Of a stretch of 19,618 bases of DNA, positions 1 to 6,319 are shown in pieces (within the stretch, counting starts at the first letter, position 1; each line of letters opens with the position of its first letter). The stretch comes from Chloroflexota bacterium. GTDB lineage: Bacteria; Chloroflexota; Dehalococcoidia; DSTF01; JACRBR01. The notes below the pieces were generated by a model that was given only the letters and a program-made list of their open reading frames with translations, was not told the origin of the DNA and did no database searches. The stretch is from assembly GCA_025355835.1 (NCBI GenBank), contig JANXYW010000357.1:1-19618 (forward strand), in the 5' to 3' direction. The position numbers and the translations under genes were made by a program.

Positions 1-64
1 GACGGAGTTCCTCGCCAACTCGTACCGTAGCTGGCAGCGCACTGACCAACATCTGTTCCCCTAA
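1..64 (+). CDS. C-terminal tail of an upstream gene, product unknown
   Basis: An open frame enters from the left edge and ends at TAA 62-64. It gives 20 residues ending in NSYRSWQRTDQHLFP. Most third positions are G or C, as in the real genes here, and the stop lies 21 nt before the next start on the same strand. The fragment is too short to assign a family. It could be chance, since only 21 codons are visible. Confidence 0.35.
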   Translation, partial: TEFLANSYRSWQRTDQHLFP

Positions 65-85
65 CGATCGGCGAGTGGCGATACG

Positions 86-988
86 ATGCCTAGCATGGCA
101 CCTCGACCTCTAACGTGGGGCGATCTCCCGCGCGTGCACGAGCTCCTATCGCGCCGGTGGGCTGTCGATGACCCACGCGCGCAGATGCACATCGGCGACT
201 TCTACTGGGCGTTGCGCGTGATGCCGCACGGCGATCCGCTGTCGGATACGCGCGTGTGGGCGCGGGCGAACGGCTCGCTCGCGGCGTTCGCGTGGCTGGA
301 TCCGCCCGAGTTGGGCGACGTGATCGTCGACCCCGAGGCTGAACCGTCCATGCTGGATGAGGCGCTGGACTGGCTTGAAAGCGCGGCCCGTGAGCAAGGG
401 CGCGGATCGATCGGCGTTGTCGTCGTCGATGGCGATCAGCCACGCGCCGAGGCGCTCGTGCGACGCGGCTACGCTTGCAGCGATGGCGGCAACACGCGGC
501 TATGGCAGGTGATCGAAACCGCGCCCGACGCGGCGATGGTTCCCGCCGGTTACGCGCTTGGTCACGTGTCGACGCTGCTCGATATGAAGCGGCGGGGCTT
601 CGTCGAGGCAGACGCGTTTCCCGTCGATGGCCGCGTCGTCACGGGCGATGCGTGGCGAGCGCTCACGCAACGGCTGCCGAACTATCGACCGGAGTTGGAT
701 CTCGTCGCCGTAGCACCAGACGGAACCGGTGCCTCCGCATGTACGTGCTGGTACGACGCGGCGACACGCTGCGGCGAGTTCGAGGCGGTCGGCACGGCAC
801 AGGCGCACCGGCGCAAAGGCGTTGGGCGTGCGGTGATCAGCGAAGGCTTGCGACGGCTCCACGAACTCGGCGCCACCACCGCCGTCGTCTTCACGCAGAA
901 TGCGAACGCTGCGGCGATCGCGCTGTACCAGTCGTGCGGCTTCGAAATCGTCGGCGAGGATCGTGCCTGGACGAAACGATTGACGTAG
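86..988 (+). CDS. GNAT-family N-acetyltransferase with two tandem domains
   Basis: A 300-residue protein, about twice the length of a single GNAT domain. The C-terminal half is clear: a beta strand leading into an acetyl-CoA pyrophosphate loop at residues 242-249 (RRKGVGRA), then NANAAAIALYQSCGF at 272-286, the usual end of the fold. The N-terminal half (about 5-145) looks like a second, degenerate GNAT domain: it has the strand-helix pattern and RRGYACSDGGNTRLW but no convincing acetyl-CoA loop. Such duplicated GNATs usually keep one active domain. The substrate cannot be read from sequence. The start is ATG 86; ATG 95 is an alternative, and neither has a strong ribosome site. A REP-like hairpin begins 4 nt after the stop, and the next gene converges. 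Confidence 0.85.
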   Translation: MPSMAPRPLTWGDLPRVHELLSRRWAVDDPRAQMHIGDFYWALRVMPHGDPLSDTRVWARANGSLAAFAWLDPPELGDVIVDPEAEPSMLDEALDWLESAAREQGRGSIGVVVVDGDQPRAEALVRRGYACSDGGNTRLWQVIETAPDAAMVPAGYALGHVSTLLDMKRRGFVEADAFPVDGRVVTGDAWRALTQRLPNYRPELDLVAVAPDGTGASACTCWYDAATRCGEFEAVGTAQAHRRKGVGRAVISEGLRRLHELGATTAVVFTQNANAAAIALYQSCGFEIVGEDRAWTKRLT

Positions 989-992
989 CACC

Positions 993-1017
993 GTAGCGCG
1001 GGCTTTTCAGCCCGCGC
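993..1017 (+). repeat. REP-like unit R1 (GTAG head, family i)
   Basis: GTAG (993-996) is followed by a perfect 8-bp stem CGCGGGCT / AGCCCGCG (997-1004 and 1009-1016) with loop TTTC. The same hairpin recurs at 15891-15915. It lies 4 nt after a stop codon, a typical place for REP elements. Confidence 0.75.
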
Positions 1018-1181
1018 GGTCTTCGTTGCCAGGCTCACGTGGTCGTACCCGTCTCTGCTTCGACCTGTAGATGTCATCCGCCGCTTGGAGTTCGCCGCGC
1101 TGGTGCTGCACGATACGCCGGTGCCTCGGTTGGCCTTGCGCGGAGTGTGGCAGAGTGCCCGATGCAAAACGGTGGTGGCAT

Positions 1182-1216
1182 AGCCGTCCTCGGCTGGGCG
1201 TCCGGCAGAGCCGGAC
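1182..1216. repeat. Two adjacent hairpins
   Basis: AGCCG / CGGCT with loop TCCT (1182-1195) is followed 4 nt later by GTCCGGC / GCCGGAC with loop AGA (1200-1216). Both stems are perfect. The pair may slow transcription from either convergent gene, but no T-tract follows on either strand. Confidence 0.5.
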
Positions 1217-1373
1217 CGACGCAGTACATGCCTTCGGCTCACGTCCCACCGCGTGCGACATCGAACACACGCTTTCCGCCGCGAAAAACACAAAACTGCA
1301 ATTCAATGTCGTCTATCGAGGCAACGGCGAATCATAGGACACATCACCAGTTGCGCCAGAGCTGCGGAGGCGT

Positions 1374-1847
1374 CTACGCCGGAGTTCCCAGCGCGCGCAA
1401 CGCATCGCCGGTGAGGCGGAATGTCGTCCATTCGTCCATCGGTTGCGCGCCGAGCGAGCCGTAGAACTGGATCGAGGGTTCGTTCCAATCGAGCACGGAC
1501 CAGTCGAGGCGGGGCGCGCCGCGTTCGACGCAGATCTGCGCGAGGCGCGTGAGTAGCGCTTTGCCGTGGCCGCCGCCGCGATGCTCCGGGAACACGAAGA
1601 GATCTTCGAGGTACATGCCCGGCTGCCCGTGAAACGTCGAGTAGTGCGGGAAGAAGAGCGCGAAGCCGACGGCATTTCCGTCGTGCTCGGCGATCAGCGC
1701 CTCGGCATAGCGATGCTCGCCGAACAGGTGGGTGCGCAGATCATCGTCGTTTAACACGACCTCGTGCGTGAGATGCTCGTAGTCGGCGAGGGCGCGAATC
1801 ATGCTCGCGATAGCGTGCGTGTCGTCGGGCGTGGCGTTGCGAATCAT
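1374..1847 (-). CDS. GNAT N-acetyltransferase, spermidine/spermine or thialysine type
   Basis: A 157-residue single-domain GNAT, the usual length for the diamine/thialysine acetyltransferase (SSAT-like) group. The signature is the strand MYLEDLFVFPEHR (78-90) running into the acetyl-CoA loop GGGHGKALL (91-99), then LDWSVLDWNEPSIQFYGSLGA (114-134) with the WN..A/S..FY pattern of this subfamily. It would transfer acetyl from acetyl-CoA to a small amine in the cytosol; the exact amine cannot be told. The start is ATG 1847, with no strong ribosome site upstream. It lies 69 nt downstream of the hydrolase gene on the same strand, with heptamer repeats and a CACC-type repeat in between, so co-transcription is possible. 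Confidence 0.88.
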   Translation of the reverse strand: MIRNATPDDTHAIASMIRALADYEHLTHEVVLNDDDLRTHLFGEHRYAEALIAEHDGNAVGFALFFPHYSTFHGQPGMYLEDLFVFPEHRGGGHGKALLTRLAQICVERGAPRLDWSVLDWNEPSIQFYGSLGAQPMDEWTTFRLTGDALRALGTPA

Positions 1848-1867
1848 GGCGTGATCGTAGCGTGTTT

Positions 1868-1887
1868 TTTCACCACAGAGGCACAGG
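1868..1887 (+). repeat. Dispersed intergenic repeat, CACC-ACGGAGG type, copy 1
   Basis: TTTCACCACAGAGGCACAGG is a short form of the fuller copy at 2843-2873 and is related to 3264-3289. In all three places it is followed on the same strand by a GGGCACGG-type REP hairpin. Confidence 0.55.
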
Positions 1888-1915
1888 TTGGAGGTTAGAT
1901 GTTGGAGGTTGGAGG
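1888..1915 (+). repeat. Heptamer tandem repeat, four TTGGAGG units
   Basis: Consecutive 7-bp units read TTGGAGG, TTAGATG, TTGGAGG, TTGGAGG; the second is degenerate. The period matches the heptamer array at the right end of the window, though the unit differs. The hydrolase stop codon lies directly beyond it at 1917-1919. Confidence 0.65.
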
Positions 1916-1916
1916 T

Positions 1917-2690
1917 TTAGGCGGCGATGGTCGAGGCGTTGTGCGCCGATGCGGGCAACGCGCGCCGTGCCCCTACGCCGTGGCGTTGTGTTCGAGAGCG
2001 GAGGGCGCGCGCGGCGAGCGTGCTCGCAATCGCAGCGTAGGCGGCGGCGTTGGCGATGAGCGCGGTGTGGGTGCCGCTGATTTCGATCGCGGTGGCGTCC
2101 GGCCGGTGGCACGTGCGCCAGTCGACGACGCCGTCGGTCTTCGAGTACATGTTCGTCTCGTCGATGTTGGTGGGGAGTGGCTGCTGGACGGTGGCGAGGC
2201 AGGCGTCGATGTCTTCGCGGTGGATCAGCTGCGCTGCGGCGAGCACGGCCGGGTGCGCCGACAGGCCGTTCACGGGCGAGCCGAGCGTGATGATCTGCGA
2301 TACGCGATCGGGCCGGCGGAGTGCGGCGGCGCGGGCGATGACGCCGCCGAGGCTGTGGCCGATGAGGCGTACCGGCGCGCCGGTTTCGGCGTGGGCTCGA
2401 TCGATGGTCGCGACGACAGCTGCGATGGCGGTTTCGGTGCGGACGGCGTTGACGCCGATGCCGGATGCGTACGGTCGGTAGCCCATGCGGGCGAGCCAGC
2501 CGCTCAGCTCGATCATGCTGGCGTCCGCGGCGAAAATCCCGGGGACGAGTACGACAGCCTCGCCGTGACCGCGCTCGATGCCGTAGCCGGCGAACACGGG
2601 CGAGAATCGAAGGGAGAGCCAGTCGAGGCCAGCGAATGCTTCGCGCCAGAGCGGGAGTGTCGGGTCGGCGTAGCTGCTGTTGAGGCTCAT
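1917..2690 (-). CDS. Alpha/beta-hydrolase (lipase-like) with repeat-derived tail
   Basis: A 257-residue cytosolic alpha/beta-hydrolase with no signal peptide. The nucleophile elbow is GHSLGG (111-116, Ser113), preceded by a strand and oxyanion segment VVLVPGIFAADASM (46-59). An acid follows in YSKTDGVVDW, and the base is probably the His in SGTHTAL. This is the arrangement of triacylglycerol-lipase and PGAP1-like esterases; the substrate is unknown. The start is ATG 2690, because AGAGGAG stands 8 nt upstream; the frame extends 24 codons further up without such a site. The last ~19 codons look foreign: residues about 239-251 (VGARRALPASAHN) are the translation of a dispersed REP-like repeat, and the stop lies just before heptamer repeats. 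Confidence 0.85.
   Translation of the reverse strand: MSLNSSYADPTLPLWREAFAGLDWLSLRFSPVFAGYGIERGHGEAVVLVPGIFAADASMIELSGWLARMGYRPYASGIGVNAVRTETAIAAVVATIDRAHAETGAPVRLIGHSLGGVIARAAALRRPDRVSQIITLGSPVNGLSAHPAVLAAAQLIHREDIDACLATVQQPLPTNIDETNMYSKTDGVVDWRTCHRPDATAIEISGTHTALIANAAAYAAIASTLAARALRSRTQRHGVGARRALPASAHNASTIAA
1939..1976 (-). repeat. REP-like unit R2 (GTAG head, family ii), inside a coding sequence
   Basis: Read on the minus strand, GTAG (1976-1973) is followed by an imperfect dyad at 1972-1953. The 38-bp segment aligns base for base with 2962-2999, with a few mismatches. It overlaps the 3' end of the hydrolase gene. Confidence 0.7.
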
Positions 2691-2755
2691 AGCGGCTGCT
2701 CCTCTCGTAGTCTCGATAGTGAGACTGGCAATGCTCGCGATTCTTACGCCGCGCT

Positions 2756-2784
2756 CGTACAAGAGAGAACGCTCAGCTTGTCAA
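2756..2784 (-). promoter_or_regulatory. Possible promoter of the hydrolase gene
   Basis: On the minus strand a perfect TTGACA (2784-2779) is followed by 17 nt and a weak TGTACG (2761-2756). It lies about 65 nt before the chosen start. The -10 matches only 3 of 6 positions, so the call rests on the -35. Confidence 0.35.
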
Positions 2785-2842
2785 GAACATTCCACGCGCG
2801 TGGCCATGGCGGGGATAGTTCTTTGGCTCACAATCGGGCGGA

Positions 2843-2873
2843 TTTCACCACGGAGGCGCGGAGGACGCGAAGG
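2843..2873 (+). repeat. Dispersed intergenic repeat, CACC-ACGGAGG type, copy 2
   Basis: This is the fullest copy in the window: TTTCACCACGGAGGCGCGG followed by AGGACGCGAAGG. Related copies lie at 1868-1887 and 3264-3289 in the same orientation. Similar sequences are seen between genes in many environmental bacterial genomes; that is recollection, not a search result. Confidence 0.6.
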
Positions 2874-2961
2874 TTTGTTTGGGGGTTGGATGTGGGTTCG
2901 GTGGCGATATTCGAGACAGGGGTTGGGGGACCGACGAGGGCGGCGGGCACGGGACGGGAGA

Positions 2962-2999
2962 TTGTGCGCACACGCGGGCACGGCGCGCCGTGCCCCTAC
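2962..2999 (-). repeat. REP-like unit R3 (GTAG head, family ii)
   Basis: The core GGGCACGGCGCGCCGTGCCC (2976-2995) is a perfect 20-bp palindrome. On the minus strand it is preceded by GTAG (2999-2996). The flank TTGTGCGC (2962-2969) is shared with R2. Confidence 0.75.
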
Positions 3000-3000
3000 A

Positions 3001-3258
3001 TGTCAGATCCCAAGAGATGGTTTACAGATTGAGGCGGCTGATGGGTGGCTTACCGCCGAGGGCGGTGTGCTGTCGGGACGTATTGTACAGGTCGATGTAG
3101 AGCGGAAGTGCACGCAGGCGATCAGCGTTGCGGGGATACGGGCGATGGTACGCCCACTCGCGTAGCAGGGTCTGGATCACACGCTCTGCCTTGCCATTCG
3201 TCTGTGGCCGATACGGGCGCGTGCGCCGTAGCCGCACGGCGTGTTCGTCGGCGACGGC
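3001..3258 (-). mobile_element. Remnant of an IS481-type insertion sequence
   Basis: The segment begins with TGTCAG at 3001, directly after REP unit R3; ends starting TGT are common in this family. It runs through the transposase stop and fades near 3258, where a CACC-type repeat takes over. The other end and most of the transposase are missing. The TGTCAG end assignment is inference. Confidence 0.55.
3022..3258 (-). pseudogene. IS481-family transposase, C-terminal fragment only
   Basis: About 78 codons survive of a transposase that is normally about 300 residues or more. The readable part begins near DEHAVRLRRTRPYRPQTNGK, continues with AERVIQTLLREWAYHRPYP, and ends with LYNTSRQHTALGGKPPISRL. 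This is the end of the rve integrase core of IS481/IS3-type elements. It keeps the catalytic Glu (in NGKAER) but lacks the region bearing both catalytic Asp residues, so it cannot act as a transposase. Upstream, the open frame runs into repeat sequence (3264-3348) with no transposase similarity, so a start near 3330 is not meaningful. The stop is TAA at 3022-3024. Confidence 0.85.
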
Positions 3259-3263
3259 GCGGA

Positions 3264-3289
3264 CTTCGCGACGAAGACGCGGAGGGGCG
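3264..3289 (+). repeat. Dispersed intergenic repeat, CACC-ACGGAGG type, degraded copy 3
   Basis: TTCGCGACGAAGACGCGGAG and the next bases resemble the 2843-2873 copy, with the CACC part altered. It marks the broken end of the transposase remnant and precedes REP unit R4. Confidence 0.45.
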
Positions 3290-3316
3290 TAGGTTCCGGT
3301 GCGACGACGTTGGGCC

Positions 3317-3348
3317 GCGGGCGAGGGCACGCCACCGCGTGCCCCTAC
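3317..3348 (-). repeat. REP-like unit R4 (GTAG head, family ii) after nuoN
   Basis: A perfect 8-bp stem GGGCACGC / GCGTGCCC (3325-3332 and 3337-3344) has loop CACC. On the minus strand GTAG (3348-3345) leads into it. It starts 19 nt after the nuoN stop, so it would lie in the 3' end of the nuo transcript, where a hairpin could protect the RNA. Confidence 0.7.
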
Positions 3349-3367
3349 GACGGGTGTCCCGCGCGAC

Positions 3368-4816
3368 TCAGACGAAGAGGAAGCCGGTGGCGTTATCGAT
3401 GGCGTCGAAGAGTTGCTGGGGGTAGAGGCCTACGTAGAAGACGCCCAGCATGAGCGCAGCCGCCATGCCGTTCATCAGCAGCGGGACGGGCAGCAAGGCT
3501 TCGTCGCCCTCGTCGGGCTTGATGACGAAGGCCTGCTTCATCACCTGCAAGTAGTAGTAGAGCGAGATGACGCTTGTCACGACCCCGATGGCGGCGAGCC
3601 AGTAGTAACCTTGGTCGGTGACGGCCTGGAAGAGGATGAACTTCGTGACGAAGCCGGCAAACAGCGGCAGCCCCGCCAGCGAGAAGAGCGCGCCCGCGAG
3701 CACGCCAGCGAGCAGCGGCGCTCGCTCGCGCATGCCGCGGAAGTCGCCGATCTCTTCCTTCCCGGTCATGTTGTACCAGGCGATGATGACGATGAAGATC
3801 GCCATATTCGAGACCATGTAGCCGGTCATGTGGAGCACGAGCGCGGACGCGGTGTTGTGCGAAAGGCCGGCGATGCCCATGAGCATGTAGCCGACCTGTC
3901 CGATCGACGAGTACGCCATCAGGCGCTTGATGTTGTGTTGCTGCAGCGCGACGAGGTTGCCCAGGATCATCGTCGCGGCGGCGATGCCGGCGATCATCCA
4001 ACTCCAGTCGTCGTGGACGACCTGAAAGGCGCCGCTGAACAGCCGCAGCAGCAGCGCGAAGCCGGCGGCCTTCGATGTTGTCGAAAGATACGCCGTGATG
4101 GCGACGGGCGCGCCTTCGTATGCGTCGGGCGTCCACATGTGGAACGGCACGGCGGCGACTTTGAATCCGAGGCCGGTGATCATCAGCACGAGACCCATCA
4201 GCAGCGCCCACTCGAACTTGTCGGTGCCCTGGCTGAGGTTCGCCGAGATGTCGCTGTAGTAGGTGCTGCCGGTGACGCCGTAGATCAGGCTCATGCCGTA
4301 AAGGAAGAACGCCGATGCGAACGCGCCGAGCAGCAGATACTTGATGCCGGCTTCGTTCGAGCGCAGATCGAACTTCTCGAACGAGACGAGAATGTAGAGG
4401 CTGAAGCTCAGCAGTTCGAGCGAGAGGTACGCCGTCATCAATTCCCGCGAGGCGGCCATGCCGATGGCGCCGATCGTCGAGAGGATGACGAGCGCGAAGA
4501 ACTCGCCGGGATGCCGCAGTTTGTCTTCGACGAGCTTACCCGACGCGAGACAGACGATGGCGCCCGTTGCCATGAAGAACACACGAAAGTACGTCGTGTA
4601 GTTGTCGATGGCGACGATGCGCGCGAAGTTGCTCTGCTTGTCGATCCAGCAGAGCGAGACACCCGCCGTGGCGGCGAGGCCGGCGGCCGCGATGTACGAG
4701 AGCCACGACTTCTTCACCTGCGTGACATACAGGTCGAGCACGACGAGTAGCACGACGAGTCCTGCGAGGAAGTATTCCGGGATGAACAGCGTGTAGTCGA
4801 GATTCAGATCGTTCAC
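3368..4816 (-). CDS. nuoN: NADH-quinone oxidoreductase subunit N
   Basis: An antiporter-like membrane subunit of complex I that carries one proton path. At 482 residues it has the family's normal length and is hydrophobic throughout, as expected of a 14-helix protein. Key charges are present: Glu134 in SLELLSFSLYILVSF, Lys219 in GFKVAAVPFHMWTPDAYEG, and Lys249 in STTSKAAGFALLLR. The start is GTG 4816, which overlaps the nuoM stop as GTGA, a sign of coupled translation. It is the last gene of the operon; a REP-like hairpin follows 19 nt after its stop. The C-terminus (FDAIDNATGFLFV) looks intact. Confidence 0.97.
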   Translation of the reverse strand: MNDLNLDYTLFIPEYFLAGLVVLLVVLDLYVTQVKKSWLSYIAAAGLAATAGVSLCWIDKQSNFARIVAIDNYTTYFRVFFMATGAIVCLASGKLVEDKLRHPGEFFALVILSTIGAIGMAASRELMTAYLSLELLSFSLYILVSFEKFDLRSNEAGIKYLLLGAFASAFFLYGMSLIYGVTGSTYYSDISANLSQGTDKFEWALLMGLVLMITGLGFKVAAVPFHMWTPDAYEGAPVAITAYLSTTSKAAGFALLLRLFSGAFQVVHDDWSWMIAGIAAATMILGNLVALQQHNIKRLMAYSSIGQVGYMLMGIAGLSHNTASALVLHMTGYMVSNMAIFIVIIAWYNMTGKEEIGDFRGMRERAPLLAGVLAGALFSLAGLPLFAGFVTKFILFQAVTDQGYYWLAAIGVVTSVISLYYYLQVMKQAFVIKPDEGDEALLPVPLLMNGMAAALMLGVFYVGLYPQQLFDAIDNATGFLFV

Positions 4817-6318
4817 GACACCCCCGGCAGCACGCGCACGGTCTCGGAGATGCGGTCGATGAAGGGCGCGGGCCAGAGGCCCATAAAGAGCATCGCCGCG
4901 AGCAGCAGCACGGCGGTTCCGCGCTCAAGGTACGTCATCTCTTTCAGGTCGTTCCACTTGTCGTCGACGGGCCCAAACATGGCCATGGACATCATGCGGA
5001 GGATGTACACGGCGGTCATCGCCGCGGCGAAGATGCCGAGGGCGCCCGCCCACGGATAGGTGCGGAATGCGCCGACGAAGATGTGGAATTCGGCGACGAA
5101 GCCGGAGAGTCCGGGCAATCCCAGCGACGCAAGTCCGGCGAGCCCGAAGAAGAAGACGAACAGCGGCATGCGGTGAACGAGACCACTGTACTGCCGCATG
5201 TCGCGTGTGTGCGTCTGATCGTAGACGGAGCCAACCATCGCGAAGAATGTGGCCGTCATGACGCCGTGCGCGAACATCTGCAGCACTGCGCCATCGATGC
5301 CGATCTGGTTCATCGTCGCGAGACCCATCAGCACGAGGCCCATGTGGCTGACGGAGGAGTAGCCGATCATGTACTTGAAGTCGCGCTGCGCCGTCGCAGC
5401 GAACGCGCCGTAGACGACGTTACACGTCGCGAGGATCATCAGGCCGGGCATCCAGAACGTCGCGCCTTCCGGCAGCAATTGGATGCCGAGGCGGATGATG
5501 CCGAACGCGCCGAGCTTCATCAGCACACCGGCGTGCAGCATCGATACCGCCGTGGGCGCCGAGACGTGGCCGTCGGGCGACCATGTGTGGAACGGCCAGA
5601 GGCCGGCCAGCACGCCGCAGCCGATGACGAAGAGCGGAAATGCCATCTTCTGGAAGTTCTCGTCGAAGTGGTACGCGTAGAGCTGTTGCAAATCGAATGT
5701 GCCCAGCCCTGCTTCCTTGAAGACGGCGAAGATGCCGAGGAAGATGAGGATCGACGCCGAGACGAGCATGATCGTCAGCTTCATCGCGCTGTATTCCTTG
5801 GTGCGCGAGAAGGTTTCGAAGACGCTGCTGGAGCCCCAGACGGCGATGAGCAGATACATCGGCAGCACAGCGACTTCGTACCAGAAGAAGAAGAAGAACA
5901 GATCGAGCGACTCGAACGTGCCGTAGACGCCGGCTACGAGCACCCAGAACAGGATGAAGAAGTCCTTGTTGTGGTGTTCGATCTTCCACGAGATCAGCGT
6001 GCCGCCGAACGCCACGACGCCCGTCAGAAGAACCATCGGCGCCGAAATGCCGTCGAGGCCGAGCGCGAGCGAGATGCCGTGCGGGCCGAGGAACGCGACG
6101 TTCTCCAGCCAGTCGTAGCGGATGAAGAACTGATAGCCACCGCCGTGATCGACTTCATACGCGAAGAAGATAAAGACGGACATCGCGAAGAGCACGGCGC
6201 CGACGGTGACGCTGATATAGCGGACGATGTCCTTGCGACTGTCGGGGACGCCGACGAGCACCGCCGCCGTGATCAGCGGCAGGAAGAGCGTCGCCATGAG
6301 CCAGTAGCCAGAGTGCAT
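4813..6318 (-). CDS. nuoM: NADH-quinone oxidoreductase subunit M
   Basis: The second antiporter-like membrane subunit, 501 residues. Glu148 (WYEVAVLPMYLLIAVWG) and Lys268 (GVLMKLGAFG) are in place. The TM7 segment reads GVLAGLWPFHTWSPDGH, so the position five before the PFH proline is Leu237; NuoL and NuoN both have Lys there, as does the classical NuoM. The start is ATG 6318, one base after the nuoL stop, with AGGA about 8 nt upstream; a TTG 18 nt further up inside nuoL is less likely. The stop overlaps the nuoN start by 4 nt. A phenylalanine-rich helix (about 141-145) is a local oddity. Confidence 0.97.
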   Translation of the reverse strand: MHSGYWLMATLFLPLITAAVLVGVPDSRKDIVRYISVTVGAVLFAMSVFIFFAYEVDHGGGYQFFIRYDWLENVAFLGPHGISLALGLDGISAPMVLLTGVVAFGGTLISWKIEHHNKDFFILFWVLVAGVYGTFESLDLFFFFFWYEVAVLPMYLLIAVWGSSSVFETFSRTKEYSAMKLTIMLVSASILIFLGIFAVFKEAGLGTFDLQQLYAYHFDENFQKMAFPLFVIGCGVLAGLWPFHTWSPDGHVSAPTAVSMLHAGVLMKLGAFGIIRLGIQLLPEGATFWMPGLMILATCNVVYGAFAATAQRDFKYMIGYSSVSHMGLVLMGLATMNQIGIDGAVLQMFAHGVMTATFFAMVGSVYDQTHTRDMRQYSGLVHRMPLFVFFFGLAGLASLGLPGLSGFVAEFHIFVGAFRTYPWAGALGIFAAAMTAVYILRMMSMAMFGPVDDKWNDLKEMTYLERGTAVLLLAAMLFMGLWPAPFIDRISETVRVLPGVS

Positions 6319-6319
6319 C

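Larger units (their letters stand above)
989..1373. other. Non-coding gap between convergent acetyltransferase genes
   Basis: This 385-base stretch lies between the ends of two convergent genes. It holds a REP-like hairpin at its left end and a pair of hairpins at 1182-1216. The rest contains no credible gene: open frames through it have no family resemblance and no ribosome site. No poly-T tract follows any hairpin in either direction, so none is a classic intrinsic terminator. Confidence 0.7.
2691..3021. other. Repeat-rich gap upstream of the hydrolase
   Basis: This 331-base stretch contains the hydrolase ribosome site and possible promoter, the fullest CACC-ACGGAGG repeat, REP unit R3, and the end of an insertion-sequence remnant starting at TGTCAG 3001. 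No gene is apparent in it. Confidence 0.65.

Noticed and set aside
3299..4750. A long plus-strand open frame antisense to nuoN
   Set aside because: Its peptide is rich in His, Glu, Asp, Arg and Gln with no family pattern, as expected opposite a hydrophobic GC-rich gene.
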